From: CAZWBR01 sp964404205
GTDB taxonomy: Bacteria > Bacteroidota > Bacteroidia > Bacteroidales > Prolixibacteraceae
Length of the DNA stretch: 5,640 nt
Assembly (NCBI GenBank): GCA_964404205.1
Contig: CAYOJD010000151.1
Coordinates: 1 to 5,640, forward strand
Direction of reading: 5' to 3'
Below are positions 1-5,640 of this stretch, in pieces; position 1 is the first letter of the stretch, and each line of letters starts with the position of its first letter. Under the pieces are notes generated by a model. The model was given only the letters and a program-made list of their open reading frames with translations, had not been told where the DNA came from and did no database searches. The translations under genes were made by a program, and so were the position numbers.

Positions 1-348
1 CAAATAGTGTTGCCGGTCGCTGAAGTTCTCTTTGGTGGTAAGCACCTGCGCGCAGGTCAGGCCATGTTCGCGAAAGAGGTCGGCATAGCGGTTTATCAGT
101 TTTACCTGCCCAACAGCCGACCAGAGCTGCCGCCCCGAAACGGGGTCGATTTTGCGCAGCGGCTCCACTTCGGCTCTGCCGGCAGCCACCGCTCCCGAAG
201 TGACCAGAATAACCTGAACACCCTCTTTGGCCAGAAAGCTAATCTGATCCACAATATGGGCCATGCGGGTAATGTTTAGCCGCCCGTCGTCGCGCGTCAA
301 TACATTGCTGCCCACTTTCACCACTATTTTACTGTACTGTAACGACAT
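1..348 (-). CDS. proB: Glutamate 5-kinase, N-terminal part (gene continues past left edge)
   Basis: Catalyses the first step of proline synthesis: ATP-dependent phosphorylation of glutamate to gamma-glutamyl 5-phosphate in the cytoplasm. The window shows 116 codons beginning MSLQYSKIVVKVGSNVLT. The fragment has the amino-acid-kinase fold landmarks in order: the nucleotide-binding KVGSNVLT strand-loop at residues 11-18, the glycine-rich ILVTSGAVAAG loop at 47-57 (cf. the E. coli ProB loop VTSGAIAAG), AVGQ at 78-81, and LTTKENFSDRQHYL at 103-116, equivalent to the LLTRxDFxDRxRYLN region. The reading frame is intact to the window edge, so this is truncation by the window and not a pseudogene. 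The C-terminal part, including any PUA domain, lies outside. It follows the acyl-CoA synthetase stop by 3 bp. I chose the ATG at 348-346 because it gives a family-typical N-terminus; two ATGs just upstream (355 and 352) are in another frame that stops after eight codons. Confidence 0.94.
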   Translation of the reverse strand, partial: MSLQYSKIVVKVGSNVLTRDDGRLNITRMAHIVDQISFLAKEGVQVILVTSGAVAAGRAEVEPLRKIDPVSGRQLWSAVGQVKLINRYADLFREHGLTCAQVLTTKENFSDRQHYL

Positions 349-351
349 ACA

Positions 352-2007
352 TCATTTGCTTTTCTCCCGGATTTCCACCCTTCTGATTTTACCACTGATG
401 GTTTTGGGCAATTCGGTTACAAAATCAATAATTCTGGGATATTTATAGGGAGCCGTCACACGTTTGACATGCTCCTGAATTTCAGTTTTCAGTTCGTCAG
501 TTCCAGGCCGGTATTCGGGTGCCAAAATGATAGTCGCTTTCACAACCTGGCCGCGAATCTCGTCAGGAGCACCCGTTACTGCACACTCAATTACCGCCGG
601 GTGGGTCATCAGCGCACTCTCAACCTCGAAAGGCCCAATACGGTAGCCCGAACATTTAATCACATCGTCAACACGGCCTACAAACCAAAGATAGCCATCC
701 TCGTCGCGCCACGCCAAATCGCCGGTGTAATAAAACCCGCCATAATGGCACGAAGCGGTTTTTTCCTCGTCGCGGTAGTAGCCCTGAAAAAGTCCAACCG
801 GAAATTTTTCAGCAGTATAAATTACAATTTGACCCACTTCGCCAGCCTCGCACGGACGGTTTTCTGCATCAACAATTCGAATATCGTACTGGGGCGAAGG
901 AATTCCCATCGATCCGGCTTTGGGTTCCATCCATGGGAAAGTGGCAATTTGAAGCGTTGTTTCGGTCTGGCCAAACCCTTCGCGCAACTTAATCCCGGTC
1001 AGTTCGTAAAAGGTATCGTAAACCGAAGGATTGAGCGGTTCGCCTGCAACGGTAGCCCATTTCAACCTCGAAAGGTCGTATTTCGAAAAATCTTCGCGAA
1101 TCAGAAAACGGTAAATCGTTGGCGGGGCACAAAAACTGGTTACCCCAAACTCACTGATTTTTTCCAGCATATCCGATGGGGTAAATTTCTCGAAGTCGTA
1201 CACAAAAACAGCAGCTCCGGCAATCCACTGGCCATAAATCTTGCCCCAGACCGATTTGGCCCAACCCGAATCGGAAACGGTGAAATGCAATCCGTTTTCC
1301 TCAACATTTTGCCAAAATTTGGCTGTAACGATATGCCCCAGCGGATAGGTAAAATCGTGAGCCACCATTTTGGGATTGGCCGTGGTTCCTGAAGTAAAAT
1401 AGAGCAGCGAGATATCGCTGTTTTGTGCCTCGGCTTCACCGGAAGGTGGATTAAAAGGGGTGGCTGCCCCCACTCCTTCGTTGAAAGAGCTCCAGCCTTG
1501 TGGCGCAACGCCGCCCACCGTTACCAGTTTCTCCACCGTAGGCGAATCGGCCATTGCCAAATTGATATTATTAATGATTTCAGGCTCGTTTACCGATACA
1601 ATCATTTTGGTTCCGGCTGCGTTATTCCGATAGACAATATCCTTTGGTGTAAGCAGATGGGTGGCCGGAATGGCAACTGCACCAATTTTATGCAATGCCA
1701 CCAGCGCAAACCAAAACTCGTAACGCCGTTTCAAAATCATCATCACCTTATCGCCGCGACCAATGCCCAGCGACTGAAAGTAAGAGGCAACGGCATCGCT
1801 GGCCTCTTTCAGTTCGATAAAAGAGAAATCATGATGCTCACCCTTGTCGTTGACCCAACAGATAGCCCGTTTAAATGGGTTGCTTTCGGCATAATAATCA
1901 ACAACATCGTAAGCAAAATTGAATTTATCGGGAACGACAATTTCAAAATTGGACTTAAAATCCTCGAGCGAAGCAAATTCGCTCTTCTTCAGGAACTTAT
2001 TAATCAT
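352..2007 (-). CDS. AMP-forming acyl-CoA synthetase, medium-chain (ACSM/MACS-like) type
   Basis: 551-residue ANL-superfamily enzyme, expected to activate a carboxylic acid with ATP to an acyl-adenylate and then form the acyl-CoA in the cytoplasm. All core motifs are present: the P-loop YFTSGTTANPK at 203-213, GFGQTET at 344-350, YTGD at 427-430, the hinge/ribose-binding GRVDDVIKCSGYRIGP at 444-459, and PKTISGK ending in catalytic Lys540, which is also the site of regulatory acetylation in acetyl-CoA synthetases. The length (about 550, not the roughly 650 of acetyl-CoA synthetase), the SDSGWAKSVWG segment at 245-255 and the C-terminal VTAPYKYPR block at 517-525 closely resemble mammalian ACSM and archaeal MACS enzymes as I recall them. 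I therefore favour a medium-chain, branched-chain or aryl acid over acetate, but the substrate cannot be read from sequence. It starts 5 bp after the XRE-cupin gene, which suggests a regulator-enzyme pair, and lies 3 bp before proB. No link to proline synthesis is known to me. Confidence 0.95.
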   Translation of the reverse strand: MINKFLKKSEFASLEDFKSNFEIVVPDKFNFAYDVVDYYAESNPFKRAICWVNDKGEHHDFSFIELKEASDAVASYFQSLGIGRGDKVMMILKRRYEFWFALVALHKIGAVAIPATHLLTPKDIVYRNNAAGTKMIVSVNEPEIINNINLAMADSPTVEKLVTVGGVAPQGWSSFNEGVGAATPFNPPSGEAEAQNSDISLLYFTSGTTANPKMVAHDFTYPLGHIVTAKFWQNVEENGLHFTVSDSGWAKSVWGKIYGQWIAGAAVFVYDFEKFTPSDMLEKISEFGVTSFCAPPTIYRFLIREDFSKYDLSRLKWATVAGEPLNPSVYDTFYELTGIKLREGFGQTETTLQIATFPWMEPKAGSMGIPSPQYDIRIVDAENRPCEAGEVGQIVIYTAEKFPVGLFQGYYRDEEKTASCHYGGFYYTGDLAWRDEDGYLWFVGRVDDVIKCSGYRIGPFEVESALMTHPAVIECAVTGAPDEIRGQVVKATIILAPEYRPGTDELKTEIQEHVKRVTAPYKYPRIIDFVTELPKTISGKIRRVEIREKSK

Positions 2008-2012
2008 AGATT

Positions 2013-2564
2013 TTAAAGGATAATGGCTAAAAATTTGGCAGCTTTCCCATCCATCGCCAGCATGGCGTGCGGCTTACCCGAATCGAAATAGATAGAATCG
2101 CCCGGTTCGAGAACCATCTCACTATCGCCGATAAAGAATTTCAGCCGGCCACTCAGCAGATAGTTAAATTCCTGCCCGGGGTGCGAATTATAGGCGACGG
2201 TTTTGTCCTCTTTGGGTTCCACAATCACCACAAACGGATCGGCTTTGCGGTTGACAAAATTGGCAGCATGCGCTTCGTAGTTGTAAGCCCTGCGCCGTTC
2301 GACAATCACCCCTCGCCCCTCGCGGGTGAGCGAGTAAGTGTGCATATTTGGCTCTTCGCCCGTGAGCAACGAAGCAATATCGAAATGGTATGTTTTGGCC
2401 ATACGGTGCAAAATCCCAACCGGGATATCGATATCGCCACTTTCGTACTGCAGATATTGTTCCTGAGAAACTTCACATGTTTTGGCAGCATGAGCGGGCG
2501 TAACATCCAGTGCTTCACGCATTCCCCGCATCCGCTCGGCTATTAGTCTTACCGATTCGTCCAT
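2013..2564 (-). CDS. XRE-family HTH regulator with C-terminal cupin sensor domain
   Basis: 183-residue cytoplasmic DNA-binding protein. An N-terminal XRE-type helix-turn-helix spans roughly residues 4-68 (AAKTCEVSQEQYLQYESGD around 26-44 is the helix 2/3 region, followed by IPVGILHRMAKTY). A linker leads to a cupin_2 barrel at about 110-180. Cupin motif 1 is HPGQEFNYLLSG at 128-139 and motif 2 is PGDSIYFDSGKPH at 154-166. His128, Glu132 and His166 are kept, but the first His of the usual HxH pair is Asn126, so metal binding may be altered or lost. In this family the cupin binds a small ligand that tunes DNA binding; the ligand here is unknown. The gene begins 30 bp after proC and ends 5 bp before the acyl-CoA synthetase, so it most plausibly senses a substrate or product of that enzyme. 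It might instead, or also, act on the whole operon. No Shine-Dalgarno precedes the ATG. Confidence 0.93.
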   Translation of the reverse strand: MDESVRLIAERMRGMREALDVTPAHAAKTCEVSQEQYLQYESGDIDIPVGILHRMAKTYHFDIASLLTGEEPNMHTYSLTREGRGVIVERRRAYNYEAHAANFVNRKADPFVVIVEPKEDKTVAYNSHPGQEFNYLLSGRLKFFIGDSEMVLEPGDSIYFDSGKPHAMLAMDGKAAKFLAIIL

Positions 2565-2594
2565 AAGTCTGTTTTTTGTAAGTAGTTGAAAGTT

Positions 2595-3398
2595 TTATTT
2601 GGAGTTATTTATCTTGTTGTATGAAACCAGCAAACCGCGAATGAGCGCCGACGAGAAGCCCTGATGTTCCATTTCGTTCAGTCCGGAAATGGTGATGCCT
2701 TTGGGCGTTGTTACTTTGTCAATCTCCTGTTCGGGATGATGCCCGGTTTGTAAAATCAATTCGGTAGCCCCTTTTACAGTCTGCGCCACAATCTGTTGCG
2801 CCACATCGGCACCAAAACCAATTTCGACACCACCCTGTATGGCAGCCCTGATAAAACGCAAGGCAAAAGCAATTCCGCAAGCGCCCAGCACCGTGGCAGC
2901 CGCCATCAGCTCTTCGTTGATAAAAATCACTTTCCCTAAGGTTTCAAAAAGCTCTTGTGTCAATTTTTGCTGTTCGGCATTGCAATCAGGCGCCGAAATC
3001 AATGTCATCGATTCCTGCAAAGCAACAGCAGTATTGGGCATTACCCTCAACGGGATAACCTCAGCAGGCAGCAACTCTTTTAACTGAACCAAACTGATTC
3101 CGGTCATCAGCGAAGCTACCATTTGACCGGGCCTCAGAGCAGGCCGAATTTCGTTTATAACATCGACAGCCTGGTAAGGTTTTACGGCAATAATGACAAA
3201 ATCGGCTTCACGTACTGCTTCAATATTTTCGGCTACCACTTTCACCCCTTTTCCGGCAAGGTCGTTCAGCAGATGTACCCTACGTCGCGTAACCACTAAA
3301 TCAGTTGCCGGGATACCGGCTTTCAGAAACCCTTCGGCCACCGAACGACCCAGATTTCCGCCTCCGATAATGCTAATTTTCAGGTTATCAATTGTCAT
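2595..3398 (-). CDS. proC: Pyrroline-5-carboxylate reductase
   Basis: Catalyses the last step of proline synthesis: NAD(P)H-dependent reduction of 1-pyrroline-5-carboxylate to L-proline in the cytoplasm. The protein has 267 residues, normal for the family. The Rossmann dinucleotide loop ISIIGGGNLGRS is at 8-19, followed by AVKPYQ at 71-76 and the RVMPNTA segment at 118-124, both characteristic of ProC. The C-terminal dimer/active-site signature is at about 229-253. There the usual SPGGTT is TPKGIT (residues 231-236) while the following GLNEMEHQGF is family-like. Similar TPxG forms occur, from memory, in Bacteroides ProC, so I read this as lineage variation and not loss of function. The start at 3398 gives a short lead-in before the Rossmann strand and no better start is visible. 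It lies 33 bp after the argD-like gene and 30 bp before the XRE-cupin gene, probably on the same transcript. Confidence 0.96.
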   Translation of the reverse strand: MTIDNLKISIIGGGNLGRSVAEGFLKAGIPATDLVVTRRRVHLLNDLAGKGVKVVAENIEAVREADFVIIAVKPYQAVDVINEIRPALRPGQMVASLMTGISLVQLKELLPAEVIPLRVMPNTAVALQESMTLISAPDCNAEQQKLTQELFETLGKVIFINEELMAAATVLGACGIAFALRFIRAAIQGGVEIGFGADVAQQIVAQTVKGATELILQTGHHPEQEIDKVTTPKGITISGLNEMEHQGFSSALIRGLLVSYNKINNSK

Positions 3399-3431
3399 AA
3401 TGTTGGTTTTTACAGCATTTGCAAGTTAGCA

Positions 3432-4556
3432 TTAATTTAACACCTTCGACAAGGCTTTTATAAAACGGCTGGCCTCTGCCATAGTCAGCGTAAGCGGTGG
3501 TAATATGCGGATTACATCGGTTCCGGTGACCCCCGTAAATATCTTTTCATCGAACAGCAGTTTTTTACGGATAGGTGCAACCGGTTCGTCGAACAACAAA
3601 CCTATCATCAGCCCATTTCCACGCACCTCTTTGATTTGCGGGAACTTTGCCAACTCGGCCATCAAATAGCTTCCCACCTGAGCCGCATTTTCTACCAGTT
3701 TTTCGCTCTCCATAATCTCGAGAACGGCTATCCCGGCCGCGCAAGCCAGATAGTTTCCACCAAAGGTGGTTCCCAACATACCGTGCCATGCAGTAAATTT
3801 GGGACTAATCAGCACTGCGCCAATAGGGAAGCCATTGCCCATTCCTTTGGCTACTGTAATCACATCGGGTTCGATACCGGCATACTGATGTGCAAAAAAC
3901 TTTCCACTACGACCGTAACCCGACTGGATTTCATCCAAAATCAAAACCGCATCGTATTTCTTGCAAAGTGCTGAAACTGCCTGTAAAAATGATGCTTCCG
4001 GAACACGGCAACCGCCAATGCCCTGAATCCCTTCTATTATTACAGCGGCTACATCGCCTGCTTTCAGGGCCTCTTCCAAAGCTTCGGCATCATTGAGTGC
4101 CAACTTGGTTCGATTCACCCCATCATTGACTGGTGATACAATTTTAGGATTGTCTGTCACCGCAACAGCTGCCGAGGTGCGGCCGTGGAATGATTTATCG
4201 AAATAGAGGATACGACTTTTGCCTGTGTGAAATGATGCCAGTTTCAGCGCGTTTTCATTGGCTTCGGCTCCCGAATTGCAAAGAAAGAGTGTATAATCGG
4301 GATAACCCGACTGTTCTCCCAGTTTCAGCGCCAGCGCTTCCTGCAAAGGGTTCTGTACCGAATTGGAATAGAACCCTATCCGGCTAAGTTGTTCCGAAAT
4401 CTTTTTCACGTAGTGCGGGTGCGAATGGCCTACCGAAATCACGGCATGGCCACCATACAAATCGAGGTATTGCTGACCATGCTGGTCGGTAATATAACAT
4501 CCCGAAGCTGAGACCGGCACAATATCGAATAACGGATATACGTCGAATAACTTCAT
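3432..4556 (-). CDS. argD: Acetylornithine/N-succinylornithine aminotransferase (class III, PLP)
   Basis: PLP enzyme of subgroup class III that transfers an amino group from glutamate to N-acyl-glutamate semialdehyde, giving N-acyl-ornithine for arginine synthesis. From the ATG at 4556 it has 374 residues, slightly short of the usual 390-400 but complete. Visible landmarks are LDLYGGHAVISVGHSHP at 31-47, the cofactor-phosphate loop NSGAEANE at 94-101, FHGRT at 123-127, LILDEIQSGYGR at 205-216 with Asp208 for the pyridine nitrogen, the Schiff-base Lys237 in TVAKGMGNGFP, TTFGGN at 263-268, and Arg350 in VIRILPP for the substrate alpha-carboxylate. The family's EPxQGEGG loop reads EGIQGIGG at 175-182, so the gateway glutamate is Ile180. 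The protein matches Bacteroides ArgD homologues as I remember them, where the acyl group is succinyl. An ATG at 4583 would add nine residues and overlap argC; I chose 4556 because MKLFDVYPLFDI is the family N-terminus. Confidence 0.93.
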   Translation of the reverse strand: MKLFDVYPLFDIVPVSASGCYITDQHGQQYLDLYGGHAVISVGHSHPHYVKKISEQLSRIGFYSNSVQNPLQEALALKLGEQSGYPDYTLFLCNSGAEANENALKLASFHTGKSRILYFDKSFHGRTSAAVAVTDNPKIVSPVNDGVNRTKLALNDAEALEEALKAGDVAAVIIEGIQGIGGCRVPEASFLQAVSALCKKYDAVLILDEIQSGYGRSGKFFAHQYAGIEPDVITVAKGMGNGFPIGAVLISPKFTAWHGMLGTTFGGNYLACAAGIAVLEIMESEKLVENAAQVGSYLMAELAKFPQIKEVRGNGLMIGLLFDEPVAPIRKKLLFDEKIFTGVTGTDVIRILPPLTLTMAEASRFIKALSKVLN

Positions 4557-4572
4557 AATGAAAGATAAATTA

Positions 4573-5544
4573 TTAAAATGCAACGGGTTTCAAATTGAGC
4601 CCGCATTTTTCATCGAAACCAAAAATCAGGTTCATATTCTGCACCGCCTGACCCGATGCTCCCTTCAACAGATTGTCCGTACAAGAAATAATCATCAGTT
4701 TATCAGCATGTTTCTCCAAATAAAGCAACGCCTTATTGGTATTGACCACCTGTTTTAAATCGGGGTTCTCGTCGGTGACATGCACAAACGGATGTGAAGC
4801 ATAATAGTTCGAATAGAGCTGATTTGCCTCTTCCAACGTTCCGTTAAAACGGGTGTAAGCCATCACGAAGATGCCACGGGTATGATTTCCCCTGACGGGA
4901 ATAAAGTTGATTGCCTTATCGAAACCGGGCTGCGCCTGTTGCAAACTCTGACCGATTTCGCCCAAATGTTGGTGTTCGAAAGCTTTGTAAACCGACAGGT
5001 TATTGTCCCGCCAGCTGAAATGCGAAGTTTTCGAAGGTGCCTGCCCTGCCCCGGTCGAGCCGGTTATAGCATTGATATGCACCTCGTCTTTTAACAAATT
5101 CGCAGCAGCCAATGGCAACAACGCCAATTGAATACCGGTAGCAAAACATCCGGGATTGGCAATATATCCAGCGGTTTTGATAGCCTCGCGGTTCAATTCC
5201 GGAAGACCGTAAACAAAATCGTTTCCTTCACGCTTCAGCCGAAAATCGTGACTTAAATCAATAATTTTCACTCCTGAAGGAATCGCAGTCTGCTCAACAA
5301 ATTCCTTTGATTTTCCATGTCCCGAACAGAGAAAGACCAGATCAACATGATTGAAGTCAATATCCGAAAAGGTCAGGTTGGAATCGCCCAGCAAATCGCG
5401 GTGTACGGTATGTACCGGCTGACCGTTGTTGCTGCTACTCTGAATATATTTTAGTTCCACTTCGGGATGGTACAACAGGATGCGAATCAACTCACCGGCC
5501 GTATAACCGGCACCACCCACAATTCCCACTCGAATTTTACTCAT
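4573..5544 (-). CDS. argC: N-acetyl- (probably N-succinyl-) gamma-glutamyl-phosphate reductase
   Basis: Catalyses NADPH-dependent reduction of N-acyl-gamma-glutamyl phosphate to the semialdehyde, the step before the argD-like aminotransferase 16 bp downstream. The protein has 323 residues. The Rossmann loop IVGGAGYTAGEL is at 8-19, the nucleophilic cysteine is Cys133 in ANPGCFATG, TGSTGAG at 161-167 corresponds to the SGxSGAG loop, and the catalytic histidine is His193 in HQHLGEI (usual form HRHxPEI, so the proline is missing). KGASGQAVQNMNL at 294-306 is the conserved C-terminal signature. The FxPHLxxxxRGI segment reads FIPVRGNHTRGI at 214-225. This short Bacteroidota-type ArgC resembles Bacteroides proteins, where the arginine route is succinylated, so the acyl group is inferred to be succinyl. 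The start at 5544 leaves a four-residue lead before the first Rossmann strand; upstream is A/T-rich with no Shine-Dalgarno. It is the first gene of the visible run. Confidence 0.95.
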   Translation of the reverse strand: MSKIRVGIVGGAGYTAGELIRILLYHPEVELKYIQSSSNNGQPVHTVHRDLLGDSNLTFSDIDFNHVDLVFLCSGHGKSKEFVEQTAIPSGVKIIDLSHDFRLKREGNDFVYGLPELNREAIKTAGYIANPGCFATGIQLALLPLAAANLLKDEVHINAITGSTGAGQAPSKTSHFSWRDNNLSVYKAFEHQHLGEIGQSLQQAQPGFDKAINFIPVRGNHTRGIFVMAYTRFNGTLEEANQLYSNYYASHPFVHVTDENPDLKQVVNTNKALLYLEKHADKLMIISCTDNLLKGASGQAVQNMNLIFGFDEKCGLNLKPVAF

Positions 5545-5640
5545 TTTTATACTTTAGATATTATATATCAGAAAGTTATGAATGAAGATTAATTAAAAAT
5601 TTAAATGGAAATAATTCAAGGGTGTCTAAACGAGTTTTAT
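5545..5640 (-). promoter_or_regulatory. AT-rich leader upstream of argC, candidate promoter
   Basis: This 96 bp stretch is the only sizeable non-coding interval in the window and precedes the first gene of the run. On the minus strand TAACTTTC at 5578-5571 matches the Bacteroidota -7 element TAnnTTTG at all but one defined position and would place the transcript start roughly 20 nt before the argC ATG. I cannot find a convincing -33 TTG/TTTG element at the expected 19-21 bp. A TATAAT hexamer at 5565-5560 is also present but is likely chance in such AT-rich DNA. No hairpin terminator of an upstream gene is seen. A promoter here is plausible from context but weakly supported by sequence. Confidence 0.35.
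5577..5594 (+). promoter_or_regulatory. Candidate arginine-repressor (ArgR) box
   Basis: TATGAATGAAGATTAATT fits the enterobacterial ARG-box consensus WNTGAATWWWWATTCANW at 13 of 16 defined positions. The left half-site is perfect; the mismatches are two G in the central W tract and one A for C in the right half. It abuts the candidate -7 element of argC, a position where a repressor could act. Against it, the region is AT-rich so partial matches arise by chance, I see no second box at the usual 3 bp spacing, and the ArgR consensus in Bacteroidota may differ. Confidence 0.22.

Noticed and set aside
7..279. A 90-codon plus-strand open frame at the left edge.
   Set aside because: It is antisense to the clear proB N-terminus, with no domain recognised.
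469..1392. A 307-codon plus-strand open frame opposite the synthetase gene.
   Set aside because: It lies wholly antisense to a gene with all ANL motifs intact, is rich in Arg, Asn and Phe without domain structure, and resembles no known family. It is a shadow of the real coding frame.
1423..2564. Plus-strand open frames of 197 and 159 codons opposite the synthetase and XRE-cupin genes, considered as a possible antisense or overlapping gene.
   Set aside because: No recognisable domain or promoter, and their openness follows from codon use on the opposite strand.
2565..2594. The 30 bp proC-XRE gap and the 33 bp argD-proC gap (3399-3431), considered for internal promoters or terminators.
   Set aside because: No TAnnTTTG element with a spaced -33, and no GC-rich hairpin with a T-tract, is visible in either gap.
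4557..4583. Longer ArgD start at the ATG at 4583, overlapping the end of argC.
   Set aside because: The nine added residues (MHFNNLSFI) come from the argC tail and spacer and are not family-like; the internal Met gives the standard MKLFDVYPLFDI N-terminus.
5589..5606. Short palindromes TTAATTAA (5589-5596) and ATTTAAAT (5599-5606) in the leader, considered as operators.
   Set aside because: Self-complementary A/T octamers are common by chance in DNA this AT-rich, and nothing else supports them.
5578..5638. A minus-strand frame open from the right edge to TAA at 5580-5578, about 20 codons, as the end of an upstream gene.
   Set aside because: The composition is AT-rich and the peptide (ending FLINLHS) resembles no ArgG or other C-terminus I know. 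It looks like leader DNA; a longer sequence would be needed to decide.

Overview
The window holds one strand of densely packed genes, all reading right to left (minus strand), from an arginine/proline biosynthesis cluster. In transcription order they are argC, an argD-like aminotransferase, proC, an XRE-cupin regulator, a medium-chain-type acyl-CoA synthetase, and the first 116 codons of proB, which runs off the left edge. Gaps between genes are 3 to 33 bp, with no terminator-like hairpin in any of them, so a single transcript is likely. The only sizeable non-coding stretch is the 96 bp AT-rich leader at the right edge, upstream of argC. It contains a weak Bacteroidota-type promoter candidate and a partial match to an arginine-repressor box.

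The organism is very probably a member of the Bacteroidota, most likely order Bacteroidales. ArgC, the ArgD-like protein and ProC carry the idiosyncratic motifs I recall from Bacteroides homologues: MKLFDVYPLFDI and EGIQGxGG in ArgD, and QVVNTNK and SHFSWRxNN in ArgC. Five of the six starts lack a Shine-Dalgarno sequence and have A/T-rich upstream regions, as is usual in that phylum. The family cannot be fixed from this window.

The genes share one metabolic theme, the branching of glutamate. ProB (glutamate 5-kinase) and ProC (pyrroline-5-carboxylate reductase) are the first and last steps of proline synthesis. ArgC and the ArgD-like enzyme perform the equivalent reduction and transamination on N-acylated glutamate towards ornithine and arginine. 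In Bacteroides the acyl group is known to be succinyl rather than acetyl, so N-succinyl intermediates are the likely substrates here. proA and the remaining arg genes would be expected beyond the left edge, and argG/argR possibly beyond the right edge.

The least explained part is the pair between proC and proB: an HTH-cupin regulator and an ACSM-like AMP-forming acyl-CoA synthetase 5 bp apart. Neither has a textbook role in proline or arginine synthesis. I see no mobile element, CRISPR array, RNA gene or clear new system. The points worth a second look are this embedded pair, the altered active-site loop of the ArgD-like enzyme, and the unusual start region of proB.
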